59,722 nucleotides of DNA from Flavobacteriaceae bacterium (GTDB lineage Bacteria; Bacteroidota; Bacteroidia; Flavobacteriales; Flavobacteriaceae). The stretch is taken from contig CANGIF010000018.1 of the NCBI GenBank assembly GCA_947453885.1, positions 1-59,722 of the forward strand. The letters run 5' to 3'. The notes beneath the pieces are model-generated. The model was not told where the DNA came from, made no database searches, and saw nothing but the letters and a program-made list of their open reading frames with translations. The translations under genes were made by a program, and so were the position numbers. Positions 7,210-17,387 of this stretch are shown in pieces (within the stretch, counting starts at the first letter, position 1; each line of letters begins with the position of its first letter).

Positions 7210-9630
7210 ATGAAAATATCATACAATTGGTTAAAACAATTTATTAAAATTGATTGGAAGTCAGATGAAACGGCAGCTTTACTTACAGATTTAGGTCTTG
7301 AAGTGGAAGTAGTTGAAAAGTACCAATCTGTAAAAGGAGGTTTGGAAGGAGTGGTTGTAGGACATGTTTTAACATGTGTACAGCATCCAAATGCCGATAG
7401 ATTAAAAGTTACAACTGTTGATATTGGCGAAGCGTTTCCACTTCAAATAGTATGTGGAGCAAGTAATGTTTCTGTTGGACAAAAAGTTCCTGTAGCAACA
7501 ATTGGGACAACACTTTACGATAAAAATGGAGCGGCAATCATTATTAAAAAAGGTAAAATTAGAGAAGTCGAAAGTTTCGGAATGATTTGTGCAGAAGATG
7601 AACTAGGCCTTGGAACTAGTCATGATGGAATTTTGATTTTGAATTCCAACTTGAATGTTGGAGCAACTTTAGCAACAGTATTCAATATAGTTAATGATGA
7701 GGTTTTTGAAATAGGTCTAACCCCAAATAGAGCGGATGCTATGAGTCATTATGGTGTCGCAAGAGATTTGCGAGCCGGATTGCTTCAAACAGGAGTTGTG
7801 GTTGAATTAATTACGCCTTCTGTAAGTAGTTTTAGAGTTGATAAAAGAATTCTAAAAATTGATATTGATGTTAAAGATTCAAAATTAGTTCCTCGTTATT
7901 GTGGTGTAACTATTTCTGGAATAAGTGTAAAACCTTCTCCAGATTGGTTGCAAAATAGATTAAAAGCAATTGGAATTAATCCTAAAAACAACATTGTTGA
8001 TGTCACTAATTATGTTTTACATGAAATTGGACAACCATTACACGCATTTGATGCTGCTAAAATTAAAGGAAAAGTTACTGTTAAAAACGCTTTATCGGGT
8101 TCAAAATTCACTACTTTAGACGATATAGAAAGAACTTTACACGAAGAAGATATTGTAATTTGTGATGAAAATGGACCAATGTGTATTGCTGGAGTTTTTG
8201 GTGGGAAAAGTTCGGGTGTAACAGAAAGCACCAATTCAATATTTTTGGAAAGTGCTTATTTTAATCCTGTTACTATTAGAAAAACTGCAAAAAGACATGG
8301 TTTAAGTACTGATGCGTCATTTCGTTTTGAAAGAGGTATTGATCCAAATTTAACTGAATATGCCTTAAAAAGAGCCGCATTACTAATTCAGCAAGTTGCA
8401 GGTGGCGAAATTACTTCTGACATTATTGATGTATATCCAAAAAAGATTGAAGATTTTCCAGTTTTTCTAAATTTTGAAAAAACAAAACGCTTAATAGGAC
8501 AAGACCTCCCTAAAGAAACCATTAAAAAAATATTAGCTTCTTTAGATATTAAAGTCAATAGCGCAACAGATGCTGGTTTAGGATTAATTATTCCTTCCTA
8601 CAGAGTTGATGTACAAAGAGAAGTTGATGTTGTAGAAGAAATTCTTAGGGTTTACGGTTACAATAATATACAATTTTCAAAAAAATTAAATGCAACTGTT
8701 GCCAATTCACCAAGAACGGAAGATTATAAAATTCAAAATATTGTGGCCAACCAGTTAAATTCATTAGGGTTTAATGAAATGATGGCAAACTCTTTAACTA
8801 CAGCATTGTATAGTCAGTTTAGTGATGATCTAAAAGAAGAGCATAATGTTATTATGCTAAATCCATTGAGTGCAGATTTAGCAACTTTACGACAATCTAT
8901 GTTGTTTTCTGGATTAGAAGCAGTTACTTACAACTGTAATCGTAAAAATACAGATTTAAAATTATTTGAAATTGGAAAAACGTACCATAAAGAAGCAAAT
9001 AGCTATATTGAAAACAAACATTTGAGTCTTTTTTTAACTGGAAATCAATCTGATGAATCATGGACAATTCCATTGAAGCAAAGTGATTTTTTCTTGTTCA
9101 AAGGTTATGTAAATACAATTTTTACTAGATTAGGAATAACTAAATTTCAAGTATTACCAGTTCAATCTACAAATTTTTCAGAAGGTCTGTCTTACCAAAT
9201 TGGTTCGGAACATTTAGTAGAATTTGGTACAGTTAAAAAATCAATTTTAAAACAGTTCGATATTAAACAACAAACATTTTTTGCTGATTTCAATTGGGAT
9301 TTAGTTTTGAAAAGTGTAAGCACTAAAATTAAGTTAAATGTAATACCGAAATATCCAGAAGTTCGTCGAGACTTGTCATTGTTAGTTACTAAAGATGTAA
9401 GTTTTGATGCGCTATATAAAGTAGCTCGTCAAACCGAAAAACAATTATTAAAAGAAATTACTCTTTTTGATGTTTTTGAAGGTAGTTCATTACCAGAAGG
9501 TAAGAAATCGTATGCTTTGCGCTTTACTCTTCAAGATGCGGCCAAAACATTGACAGACGAACAAATAGATACTATTTTAAATAAATTACAACGAAATTTC
9601 GAAAAAGAATTGGGTGCAGTTTTACGATAA
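7210..9630 (+). CDS. pheT: Phenylalanine--tRNA ligase beta subunit
   Basis: Beta chain of the (alpha-beta)2 enzyme that charges tRNA-Phe. The 806-residue length is typical. Visible parts in order are MKISYNWLKQFI; a tRNA-binding OB fold with GHVLTCVQHPNADRLKVTTV (about 50-70) and IVCGASNV; the B3/B4 editing region with LTPNRADAMSHYGVARDLRA; PLHAFDAAKI; the AFGG-like MCIAGVFGG; the B5 and catalytic-like core; and the C-terminal anticodon-binding FDX-ACB domain from about 713 (YPEVRRDLSLLV to the end). The alpha subunit gene pheS is not adjacent. A clear -7 box precedes it and a strong terminator follows. Confidence 0.97.
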   Translation: MKISYNWLKQFIKIDWKSDETAALLTDLGLEVEVVEKYQSVKGGLEGVVVGHVLTCVQHPNADRLKVTTVDIGEAFPLQIVCGASNVSVGQKVPVATIGTTLYDKNGAAIIIKKGKIREVESFGMICAEDELGLGTSHDGILILNSNLNVGATLATVFNIVNDEVFEIGLTPNRADAMSHYGVARDLRAGLLQTGVVVELITPSVSSFRVDKRILKIDIDVKDSKLVPRYCGVTISGISVKPSPDWLQNRLKAIGINPKNNIVDVTNYVLHEIGQPLHAFDAAKIKGKVTVKNALSGSKFTTLDDIERTLHEEDIVICDENGPMCIAGVFGGKSSGVTESTNSIFLESAYFNPVTIRKTAKRHGLSTDASFRFERGIDPNLTEYALKRAALLIQQVAGGEITSDIIDVYPKKIEDFPVFLNFEKTKRLIGQDLPKETIKKILASLDIKVNSATDAGLGLIIPSYRVDVQREVDVVEEILRVYGYNNIQFSKKLNATVANSPRTEDYKIQNIVANQLNSLGFNEMMANSLTTALYSQFSDDLKEEHNVIMLNPLSADLATLRQSMLFSGLEAVTYNCNRKNTDLKLFEIGKTYHKEANSYIENKHLSLFLTGNQSDESWTIPLKQSDFFLFKGYVNTIFTRLGITKFQVLPVQSTNFSEGLSYQIGSEHLVEFGTVKKSILKQFDIKQQTFFADFNWDLVLKSVSTKIKLNVIPKYPEVRRDLSLLVTKDVSFDALYKVARQTEKQLLKEITLFDVFEGSSLPEGKKSYALRFTLQDAAKTLTDEQIDTILNKLQRNFEKELGAVLR

Positions 9631-9643
9631 TATAATACATTAT

Positions 9644-9687
9644 AAAAAAAGCGGTTAAGGAGAAAATGAACTTAACCGCTTTTTTTT
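9644..9687. terminator. Bidirectional terminator between pheT and the DUF4476 gene
   Basis: Perfect 16-bp stem aaaaaaagcggttaag (9644-9659) / cttaaccgcttttttt (9671-9686) with T-runs on both strands, between two converging genes. Confidence 0.92.
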
Positions 9688-9700
9688 ATATTATGACTTA

Positions 9701-10627
9701 TTATTTTTTTCCCTGAATGTAATCGTTTAATTCATCTTGAGAGGCACTGTAATCGAAAGCTGAATTCATTTTAAAATAGTTTTTAGGTTCAACGCAATAA
9801 TCGAACGCATATTTTGCAAATGTTAAGCGATTGCCTTCAAAATCTAATTCTTTACAAATTGTTGTTATTTGGTTTACTGTTAGGCAATTGGAAGCTGCTA
9901 TGACCTTGGCAGTTTTTAATTTAGTTTCATCAAAACTTTCTTTTTTTAAAGTTTCAATTGCACTGTTGAAGTCTCTATTATTCATAGCTACTTTGTTGAC
10001 ACAATTTGATGGACTTGAATTGTCATATTCTTGATAATGCTCACCACCGTTTGATTGTGTTGTAGTTGTAGTAGTGTGAGTTACGGTTGTTCCTACGGGT
10101 TCATTTATATTGACATTCATGTTAATACCACCCATATTTACTCCCATATTCATTCCTTGATTAGCAGAAGTTGTTGTGGTAGTATTGGTTTGAGTGTAAC
10201 CGCCATTACTTCTTGGTTGTCCATAATGCATTACATAAATATTGGATGGAACTTTGTAACCCTGAACTATTGAAGTCATCGAAAAGAAATTCATTTTCAT
10301 TTTTGACTTGTTGTTTTTATCGCGCTTAATTTTGTATGTAACATCTTGATAAGTACCATCAACATCAGTAATTGCCAAATTGTTTTTTGAAATATCTTGT
10401 AACGTTTTGTCTTCAAATTGAATTTTGGCATTGTAATAAGGTTGGCTCAAATCTTCAATTCTTAAATTTGTTTGTGGAATGTCGTTTTGTAATTCTCCAT
10501 TCAAAATTAGTTTAAATTTATCGCCATCTTCTGAAAAAATGGTTAAATGCCCAACGGGTCCATTTTGCGAAAACCCAGCTAGCGAAAACATAAAAAGTAA
10601 TGCAATAGTAAAATGTAGTTTTTTCAT
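9701..10627 (-). CDS. Secreted DUF4476 domain protein
   Basis: 308 residues with a signal peptide (about 1-20, ending GFSQ). The N-terminal half is a beta-rich region (GHLTIFSEDGDKFKLILNGE, about 26-45, to about 130). A low-complexity stretch rich in Thr, Asn and Gly follows (about 145-200, including several TTTTT and NMG runs). The C-terminal 100 residues (NNRDFNSAIETLKKESFDETKLKTAK onward) match the helical DUF4476 domain, an uncharacterised Bacteroidota family. Two cysteines flank the domain and a third lies in DYCVEPKNYF. Cell location is probably periplasm or surface. Function unknown. Confidence 0.8.
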   Translation of the reverse strand: MKKLHFTIALLFMFSLAGFSQNGPVGHLTIFSEDGDKFKLILNGELQNDIPQTNLRIEDLSQPYYNAKIQFEDKTLQDISKNNLAITDVDGTYQDVTYKIKRDKNNKSKMKMNFFSMTSIVQGYKVPSNIYVMHYGQPRSNGGYTQTNTTTTTSANQGMNMGVNMGGINMNVNINEPVGTTVTHTTTTTTQSNGGEHYQEYDNSSPSNCVNKVAMNNRDFNSAIETLKKESFDETKLKTAKVIAASNCLTVNQITTICKELDFEGNRLTFAKYAFDYCVEPKNYFKMNSAFDYSASQDELNDYIQGKK

Positions 10628-10670
10628 AAAAAAAATATTTAAAAATTTAGTAGTTTGTTTTTAGTTAAGT

Positions 10671-10678
10671 TACTTTTG
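10671..10678 (+). promoter_or_regulatory. -7 box candidate for rmuC
   Basis: TACTTTTG fits TAnnTTTG, 44 bp upstream of the rmuC start. The nearest TTG (10655-10657) is too close (13 bp) for a canonical -33 box. Confidence 0.4.
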
Positions 10679-10722
10679 ATAAATTACAAAAAATGTTATA
10701 CAAACATACAAAAAGAAATTAA

Positions 10723-12057
10723 ATGAACACAATTCTTCCTTTTTTACTCATTTTCATTATAGCCTTAGGAATAGGTTTAGCATTTGGTAAACAGATTTTT
10801 ACTACAAAATTGAAAGCAGAGTATTTCTTTTTAGAAGAAAAACAACAGCTTATTACTACTCAATTTCAAATCGAAAAAACTGCTTTTGAAAAAGAACGTA
10901 CTCAATTTAAACATGAAATCGAAGTATTACGCACAGAAAAAGAAGCAATAAAAATACAATTAACTAAAAAAGAAATAGATTTTGATAATTTAAAAGTTCG
11001 AAGTTTAGAACAAAAGGGAGAAATTGAACACATTCAAGAAAAGTTTACTAAAGAATTTGAAAATTTAGCCAATAAAATATTGGACGAAAAATCTAATAAA
11101 TTTACCGAACAAAACAAAGAAAACATGAAGTACATCTTGACGCCTCTTCAAGATAAAATTCAAATGTTTGAAAAGAAAGTTGAGGACACTCACAAAGAAA
11201 GTATTGACTATCATGCAGCACTAAGACAACAAATTATTGGTTTAAGTTCCATGAACGAAAAAATGAGTAAAGAAACGATCAACCTAACCAAGGCTTTAAA
11301 AGGCGACAGTAAAATGCAAGGTAACTGGGGAGAATTAGTTTTGGAACGGGTTTTGGAAAAGTCTGGTTTAGAGAAAGATCGTGAATATTTTGTACAACAA
11401 AGTCATACCACTAGCGATGGGAACCGTGTTTTTCCAGATGTAGTTATCAATTTACCTGATGGAAAGAAAATGATAGTTGATTCTAAAGTAGCGCTTACAG
11501 CATACGAAAAGTTTAATAATGAAGAAGATGAAACTTTGAAATCAACCTATTTAAAAGAGCATGTAAATTCTATTAAGCGACATGTCGAGCAACTAGGCGA
11601 AAAAAATTACCACGATTTATATCAAATGGAAAGCCCAGATTTTGTATTACTTTTTATACCAATTGAAACAGCCTTTGCCTTAGCTTTGAATGAGGATACT
11701 GCTTTATATAATAAAGCTTTTGAGAAAAACATTGTTATTGTTACCCCATCAACTCTTTTAGCAACATTACGTACAATAGACAGTATGTGGGCCAATCAAA
11801 AACAACAAGAAAATGCGTTAGAAATTGCTCGCCAAGCGGGTGCTTTATATGATAAATTTGAAGGCTTAATTTCAGATTTACTTATCGTTGGTAAAAAGAT
11901 GGACGAAGCCAAAAATGGCTATTCTGAAGCTATGAAAAAGCTAAGCGAAGGCAATGGCAATCTAATTAATCGTGTCGAAAATTTAAAAAAAATGGGAGCA
12001 AAAGCTAAAAAATCGCTTCCTGAAAGTATCATTCAAAGAGCTTCAAAAGATGAATAA
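10723..12057 (+). CDS. rmuC: DNA recombination protein RmuC
   Basis: 444 residues. One N-terminal membrane segment (about 4-22) is followed by a long coiled coil (about 28-130, rich in Glu/Lys with heptads). The RmuC nuclease-like domain follows, with the signatures MQGNWGELVLERVLEKSGL (about 199-217), FPDVVINLPDGKKMIVDSKVALTAYE (about 236-261) and PDFVLLFIPIETAF. RmuC limits inversions at short inverted repeats and has a predicted PD-(D/E)xK-like fold. Its stop overlaps the start of the downstream thioesterase gene by 8 bp, which indicates translational coupling. Confidence 0.95.
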   Translation: MNTILPFLLIFIIALGIGLAFGKQIFTTKLKAEYFFLEEKQQLITTQFQIEKTAFEKERTQFKHEIEVLRTEKEAIKIQLTKKEIDFDNLKVRSLEQKGEIEHIQEKFTKEFENLANKILDEKSNKFTEQNKENMKYILTPLQDKIQMFEKKVEDTHKESIDYHAALRQQIIGLSSMNEKMSKETINLTKALKGDSKMQGNWGELVLERVLEKSGLEKDREYFVQQSHTTSDGNRVFPDVVINLPDGKKMIVDSKVALTAYEKFNNEEDETLKSTYLKEHVNSIKRHVEQLGEKNYHDLYQMESPDFVLLFIPIETAFALALNEDTALYNKAFEKNIVIVTPSTLLATLRTIDSMWANQKQQENALEIARQAGALYDKFEGLISDLLIVGKKMDEAKNGYSEAMKKLSEGNGNLINRVENLKKMGAKAKKSLPESIIQRASKDE

Positions 12058-12610
12058 TATTTCCAAACCAGTGGCTGCTTCCAAAATAACCTTGTCTGAA
12101 TTAATGTTACCTTCTCACACCAACTTTAGTGGGAAGATACATGGAGGTTATTTGCTTTCTCTTCTAGACCAAATTGCCTTTGCTTGTGCGTCAAAGTATT
12201 CGGGCTACTACTGTGTTACTGCTTCTGTTGATACAGTCGATTTTTTAAATCCAATCGATGTAGGAGAATTGGTGACTCTAAAAGCTAGTGTAAACTATGT
12301 TGGAAAAAGCTCTATGATTGTTGGCATACGAGTAGAAGCAGAAAACATCCAAACCGGAAAAATAAAACACTGCAATTCATCCTATTTTACTATGGTTGCC
12401 AAAGACCAAACAGGAAAAAATGTAACTGTACCTAGTTTAAAAATTAGCACACTTGACGAAGTACGCCGTTACTACAATTGTCTAAAAATTATTGCTCAAA
12501 AAAAAGAACGAAACCTCCATGAAGAACAATTTGATTTTTCTACATCTGAAGCATTAAAACAACTAAAAAACTACCGAGTTGAACTAGATACAAACATTTT
12601 TAATTTGTAG
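12050..12610 (+). CDS. Acyl-CoA thioesterase (hotdog fold)
   Basis: 186 residues. The hotdog core is recognisable: LMLPSHTNFSGKIHGGYLLSLLDQIAFACASKYSG (about 18-52), which carries the N/D..G..HGG helix of the YciA/BFIT class, then TASVDTVDFLNPIDVGELVTLKASVNYVGKSSM. The conserved Asp in LLDQIAF is the likely catalytic residue by family analogy. It probably hydrolyses acyl-CoA in the cytosol; chain-length preference cannot be read from sequence. The ATG lies inside the last codons of rmuC (8-bp overlap), so the two are co-translated. Confidence 0.88.
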   Translation: MNNISKPVAASKITLSELMLPSHTNFSGKIHGGYLLSLLDQIAFACASKYSGYYCVTASVDTVDFLNPIDVGELVTLKASVNYVGKSSMIVGIRVEAENIQTGKIKHCNSSYFTMVAKDQTGKNVTVPSLKISTLDEVRRYYNCLKIIAQKKERNLHEEQFDFSTSEALKQLKNYRVELDTNIFNL

Positions 12611-12784
12611 TAATTGTTTTTTTTAACTAATAATTATAAAATTTACTTTTTTTAAATAAAATTAGTCTAGGAAAAGAATAAACTTTATATTCGACTTTAA
12701 TTGAGGATTAAAATCTTTTGAAAAGTTAAAGTATTATTTCAAGAGCAATTCTTCTAACAAAATAAATATAAAGTCAATTTTTTA

Positions 12785-14677
12785 CTATTCTTGCAATTTA
12801 AAAATAAAAGATTCTGAAGGTTGAAGAGTAACGTTTAAAGTGCCAACTCCATTTTTAACCGTAAGTGTCGAAATTGTTTTGTGATAAAGTTGATCTTCCA
12901 TTCGATAAGCGCCGTCAGTAATGTCCCATTTTTGGAGAACACTTTCAGGCACAACTAAGTTAATAGTACTGGTAGTTATCCAAGAAAAATTAGAAATTAT
13001 AAGTAAATGTTCTGTTTCTGACCAACGGGTAAAGGCATACAAGCCTGGACTATAGTTGGGTGTATGGTTTCTATTTATGGTCTGAATGGATTCAAATTTC
13101 CCCATTAAAGCAGAGCTATTTATTGAAAAATTGAGTAATCTTTTGTAAAAGTCTCTTAGTTTTTGTTCATTTTCAGTCAATTGTCCACCGTCAAATTTTC
13201 CGTTGTTCATCCATCTTTGATGACTAGGAACTCCTACATAATCAAAAATACTTGTTCTGGTTTTGGTACCAAATCCACTATCAAAAGTGGCTGCTTCTCC
13301 CACTTCTTGTCCAAAATAAACCATTGTAGGTGAGGAACTCAATGTTGTGGAAACCACCATTAATGGGTTTCCTTTTTCTGGATTCCCAGCAAAAGCCTCA
13401 CTTGCCAAACGTTGTTCGTCGTGATTATCTAAAAAGTGTACCATGTGGTGTTCAATATCATGCATACGGTTTTGAATATCGGTTAAACCGTCTGGCAAGC
13501 TTTTTCCTTTAATGACGTCTTTTAATAAATCGTACGTTTCCACTTTATCATACAAATAATCCATTTTTCCCAAACGAATGTAGTTTCGATACTCGTTAGG
13601 ATTATAGACTTCGGCTAGTAAAAAAGCGATTGGATTTTTCATTTTTATAGCACTATTCATATAGCTCCAAAATTCATAAGGAACCATTTCTGCCATATCG
13701 TATCTAAAACCATCAACTCCTTTGCTGGTCCAAAACAATGCAATATCTCTAAATTTTTTCCAAGAATTAGGAACGTCTTTATCTTTCCAAAAATTATAAT
13801 GATCTATATATGTTTTTTGGTCGTATCCTGCAGGTAATTCAGGAAAATCTTTACTACCGTCAGGTCGAATGCCATAATTTATTTTCACAGTTTCATACCA
13901 ATCGTTACTATCAGGTTGTGCTTTACGCGAACCATTTCCGGTCCATTTAGCTGGATTTTCGGAAAATTTTCCATCTATCATTTTATTTGATTCACCGTTT
14001 AAAGGTTTGTAATCAGGCGAATTCGGAACTTTAAAAGGAGTGTTAGGGATGTAATAAAAATTGTTGTTTCTTTTGTATTCAACCGTAACATCATCTGTCG
14101 CTCCAAAATCTTGCACACCCTTTGGATTGTTTTTCCCTTCATATTTTCTAGCAATATGATTGGGTACAATGTCAATTATTAGTTTCAAACCGTTTTTATG
14201 AGTTCGAGAAATTAAGGCTTCAAATTCTTCCATTCTTTTAGCAGGATTAACAGCTAAATCAGGATTAACGGAATAGTAATCTTTAACTGCATAGGGAGAA
14301 CCAGCTCTTCCTTTAACAACATCAGGATCGTCATTTGAAATTCCATATTTAGTGTAATCGCCAACCAAAGCATGATGTGGCACGCCGGTGTACCAAATGT
14401 GTGTCACGCCCAATTTTTTAATTTCTTGAAGTGCTTTGTCATTAAAGTCATTGAATTTACCAACGCCGTTTTCTTCTTTTGTACCCCATGGTTTGTTTAG
14501 GGTTTTAGTATTGCCAAATAAACGAGTAAAAACTTGATAAATGACTGCTTTTTTAGGTTGTGTGAAAGCAGATTCAGTTGTGTTTAAAGTATTCATTTTA
14601 GTGTTTGTTTTTTGGGAATATGAAAAGTTAAGTACTAATACTACAAAACTTACAATTAGGCTGTTTTTTTTATTCAT
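12785..14677 (-). CDS. Exported GH13 alpha-amylase family glycoside hydrolase
   Basis: 630 residues with a signal peptide (about 1-21, SYSQ), so exported to the periplasm or beyond. The (beta/alpha)8 barrel of GH13 is clear: region I DIVPNH (169-174), region II GFRYD with nucleophile D327, region III LLAEVYN with acid/base E356, region IV FLDNHD with D420. The start AVIYQVFTRLFG and the C-terminal beta domain (about 545-630) are typical. It probably cuts alpha-1,4-glucans or maltooligosaccharides. No susC/susD pair or sus regulator is adjacent, and it lacks a T9SS sorting domain. All four catalytic-region residues are present. Confidence 0.93.
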   Translation of the reverse strand: MNKKNSLIVSFVVLVLNFSYSQKTNTKMNTLNTTESAFTQPKKAVIYQVFTRLFGNTKTLNKPWGTKEENGVGKFNDFNDKALQEIKKLGVTHIWYTGVPHHALVGDYTKYGISNDDPDVVKGRAGSPYAVKDYYSVNPDLAVNPAKRMEEFEALISRTHKNGLKLIIDIVPNHIARKYEGKNNPKGVQDFGATDDVTVEYKRNNNFYYIPNTPFKVPNSPDYKPLNGESNKMIDGKFSENPAKWTGNGSRKAQPDSNDWYETVKINYGIRPDGSKDFPELPAGYDQKTYIDHYNFWKDKDVPNSWKKFRDIALFWTSKGVDGFRYDMAEMVPYEFWSYMNSAIKMKNPIAFLLAEVYNPNEYRNYIRLGKMDYLYDKVETYDLLKDVIKGKSLPDGLTDIQNRMHDIEHHMVHFLDNHDEQRLASEAFAGNPEKGNPLMVVSTTLSSSPTMVYFGQEVGEAATFDSGFGTKTRTSIFDYVGVPSHQRWMNNGKFDGGQLTENEQKLRDFYKRLLNFSINSSALMGKFESIQTINRNHTPNYSPGLYAFTRWSETEHLLIISNFSWITTSTINLVVPESVLQKWDITDGAYRMEDQLYHKTISTLTVKNGVGTLNVTLQPSESFIFKLQE

Positions 14678-14719
14678 TCTATAGAAATATTAAATTTTGA
14701 AATTACTAAATTGTAGTTT

Positions 14720-14740
14720 CAAATTTAGGTCGCAAAAATA
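14720..14740 (-). promoter_or_regulatory. Two candidate -7 boxes upstream of the amylase gene
   Basis: Minus-strand TAAATTTG (14720-14727) and TATTTTTG (14733-14740) both match TAnnTTTG, 43 and 56 bp upstream of the amylase ATG. No -33 box separates the two possibilities. Confidence 0.35.
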
Positions 14741-14775
14741 CATTTTTGTTGTTGCTTTGGTGCATTATTTTTGTT

Positions 14776-15177
14776 TTAGTTGTTCTTTTTTTCAATTAAC
14801 TCACTTAAATGTAGTCGTAAAGCATCAACTGAAATACTTATTTCCCAAAATGAAATGCCTAAAGAAAGTAGTAAACAGAACAAACTTGCTCCAAAAATAT
14901 ATATTCCTGCAAGTTGTAAATCGATAAAAAGCAACAACATAGCAAATACAGATAGAAAAAGACTCAAGACGCCAAACATTTGCATGTAACGAATTAATGT
15001 AAGTCTTAAATTTAGGTTTTTAATTTCCAATAACGTTTTATTGCTTTCTTTTTGTTCATAATGTTGTTTTAAACCTCTAACAATTTGAGCAATGGTTAAA
15101 AATCTATTGGTATAGGCTAGAAGAATTAACGAAGTGGCAGAAAACAATAATGCGGGAGTTTCAATGTGAAGTGTCAT
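14776..15177 (-). CDS. DUF2721 membrane protein
   Basis: 133 residues. The N-terminal helix ALLFSATSLILLAYTNRFLTIAQ (about 9-31), with its conserved LLAYTNRFL motif, identifies the DUF2721 family. It is followed by an amphipathic Glu/Lys-rich linker (about 38-55) and two further hydrophobic helices (about 68-87 and 91-111). Inner-membrane protein of unknown function. It is not coupled to the amylase gene (98-bp gap). A terminator lies near 15250 beyond its start side. Confidence 0.85.
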   Translation of the reverse strand: MTLHIETPALLFSATSLILLAYTNRFLTIAQIVRGLKQHYEQKESNKTLLEIKNLNLRLTLIRYMQMFGVLSLFLSVFAMLLLFIDLQLAGIYIFGASLFCLLLSLGISFWEISISVDALRLHLSELIEKKNN

Positions 15178-15248
15178 CTTTTTAAAGTAAGTAGTTAAGT
15201 TTATTTACATTTCAATATTACATCAACGAAGATAGAAATTTATTAGTA

Positions 15249-15288
15249 TAAAAAAACCTGTAAGTTATGGTAACTCACAGGTTTTTTT
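15249..15288. terminator. Terminator-type hairpin between htpG and the DUF2721 gene
   Basis: Long stem aaaaaacctgt-a-agtta / taact-c-acaggtttttt (15251-15287), one internal mismatch, with T-runs on both strands. It is placed to end htpG transcription (minus strand). Confidence 0.85.
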
Positions 15289-15371
15289 AGTTTTTAAGGA
15301 AATCGAAGATTGAATAGAATTTTTGAAATAAATTAGTAAAAAAAATTCTAATTCTTATATCTTTATTTTCA

Positions 15372-17261
15372 CTATTTAATCAATTCAAAGCTACGTTTTA
15401 CAAAATTAGTTAACGCTTCACCTTTTAATAACCCTTGTGAAATTTTAGCTAAATCTAACGCTTGCTTAACCAAATTTTCTTGAGCTGATTTGTCAGTTGT
15501 ATTCAAAATAGTTGTGGCTAATTCTGAATTGGAATTCACAACTAAATTATACATTTCCGGGAAATTTCCCATACCAAACATTCCGCCTCCGCCTCCAGAT
15601 TGACTCATTTCTTTCATCCTTCTCATAAATTCAGGTTGCGTTATAATAAAAGGAGCTGCTGTACTGTCCATTGGTTCCAATTGAACAGAGTAAGTTGCTT
15701 TTGGTACAAATTCTTCTAAAACTGTTTTTAAATTTGTAGCTTCATCTTCTGATAATTTTGAAATTTGTGTATCTTCTTTTTGAATCAATTTGTCAATATG
15801 GTCAGAATCTACACGAGTAAAAGTTAGATTTTCATTATCCTGCTCTAATTTTTGTATTAAATGGGGAACAATCGGAGAATCTAAAAACAATACTTCATAT
15901 CCTTTTTCTTTTGCAATATCAATATATCCGTGTTGTGTTTCTTTGTTGGAAGTGTAAAGCGCAACAATTTTACCGTTTTTATCCGTTTGATTTAGGGCTA
16001 ATTTTTCTTTTAATTCAGCAAGTGTGTAATAATTCTCGTCAACGGTTGGATAAATAACAAAATCGCTTGCTTTTTCATAAAATTTAGGTTCTGAAAGCAT
16101 TCCGTATTCCAATACTATTTTAATATCGTTCCATTTTTTCTCGTAATCTTTACGGTTGTCATTAATTAATGCTTTTAATTTATCGGCAACTTTTCTAGTA
16201 ATGTAATTGGATATTTTTTTGACAGCACCATCAGCTTGTAAATAAGATCTTGAAACATTTAATGGAATATCAGGCGAATCTATAACCCCTTTAAGCATGG
16301 TTAAAAATTCAGGAACAATTCCTTCTACATTATCTGTAACGTACACTTGATTTTGGTACAATTGAATTTTATCTTTCTGAATTTGTAAATCAGCACCTAG
16401 TTTAGGAAAATATAAAATTCCTGTCAAATTAAAAGGATAATCGACATTTAGGTGAATATGGAACAAAGGCTCTTCAAATTGCATAGGATACAATTCATGA
16501 TAAAAGGATTTGTAATCTTCCTCTTTTAATTCAGTCGGTGCTTTTGACCATGCGGGATTTGTATTGTTAATAATAGTATCTACTTCAATAGTTTCAGCAA
16601 CAAAATCTTCTGGAGCATCATCTGGCTTTGGTAATGTTTCTGTGGTTGTTCCAAATTTAATTGGAATTGGCATGAATTTATTGTATTTTTTTAACAATTC
16701 TCGAATCTTGAAATCCTCTAAAAACTCTAATGAATCTTCGGCAATGTGTAATACAATTTCAGTTCCTCTTTCTGTTTTATTATGAGATACTAATGTAAAT
16801 TCCGGACTTCCATCACAAGTCCAGTGAGCTGCGGGTTCGTCTTTATAGGATTTTGTAATAATTTCAACTTTTTCTGCTACCATAAATGCAGAATAAAAAC
16901 CTAATCCAAAATGACCTATAATTCCTGAGTCTTTTGCAGTATCTTTATATTTGTCCAAAAATTCTTCTGCACCTGAAAATGCAATTTGGTTGATATATTT
17001 TTCAACCTCTTCAGCTGTCATTCCTAGACCTTGGTCAATAATGCGCAACTTTTTGCCTTCTTTGTCAATTATAACTTCAATTTTGGGTGAACCATATTCT
17101 ACTTTTGCTTCACCAATACTAGTTAAATGTTTTAATTTAAGTGTAGCATCAGTCCCATTGGAAATAAGCTCACGTAAAAAAATTTCGTGATCGCTATATA
17201 AAAATTTTTTGATTAAGGGAAAGATGTTTTCAACTGAAACATTAATTTTTCCTGTTGTCAT
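15372..17261 (-). CDS. htpG: Molecular chaperone HtpG (Hsp90)
   Basis: 629 residues, full length for bacterial Hsp90. The N-terminal GHKL ATPase shows ELISNGTDATLKL (about 29-41), DQGLGMT (about 76-82) and GHFGLGFYSAFMVA (about 116-129). The middle domain contains the catalytic-loop region LNVSRSYLQAD (about 338-348). The C-terminal dimerisation region carries a Gly/Met-rich linker SQSGGGGGMFGMGNF near 553-567. It acts as an ATP-driven folding chaperone in the cytosol. The extra Gly/Met-rich loop is conspicuous but I recall it from other flavobacteria. Confidence 0.97.
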   Translation of the reverse strand: MTTGKINVSVENIFPLIKKFLYSDHEIFLRELISNGTDATLKLKHLTSIGEAKVEYGSPKIEVIIDKEGKKLRIIDQGLGMTAEEVEKYINQIAFSGAEEFLDKYKDTAKDSGIIGHFGLGFYSAFMVAEKVEIITKSYKDEPAAHWTCDGSPEFTLVSHNKTERGTEIVLHIAEDSLEFLEDFKIRELLKKYNKFMPIPIKFGTTTETLPKPDDAPEDFVAETIEVDTIINNTNPAWSKAPTELKEEDYKSFYHELYPMQFEEPLFHIHLNVDYPFNLTGILYFPKLGADLQIQKDKIQLYQNQVYVTDNVEGIVPEFLTMLKGVIDSPDIPLNVSRSYLQADGAVKKISNYITRKVADKLKALINDNRKDYEKKWNDIKIVLEYGMLSEPKFYEKASDFVIYPTVDENYYTLAELKEKLALNQTDKNGKIVALYTSNKETQHGYIDIAKEKGYEVLFLDSPIVPHLIQKLEQDNENLTFTRVDSDHIDKLIQKEDTQISKLSEDEATNLKTVLEEFVPKATYSVQLEPMDSTAAPFIITQPEFMRRMKEMSQSGGGGGMFGMGNFPEMYNLVVNSNSELATTILNTTDKSAQENLVKQALDLAKISQGLLKGEALTNFVKRSFELIK

Positions 17262-17387
17262 AAGTTTTGTTTTTTAATTATGTTAATTTACATTTTCATT
17301 TCAAATAGAATACCAAAAGAAGAAATAATGACAAAATGGCGTATTTTTGGAATGTTAAAAAATTAGTAAAGTCATTAGATTTGATTG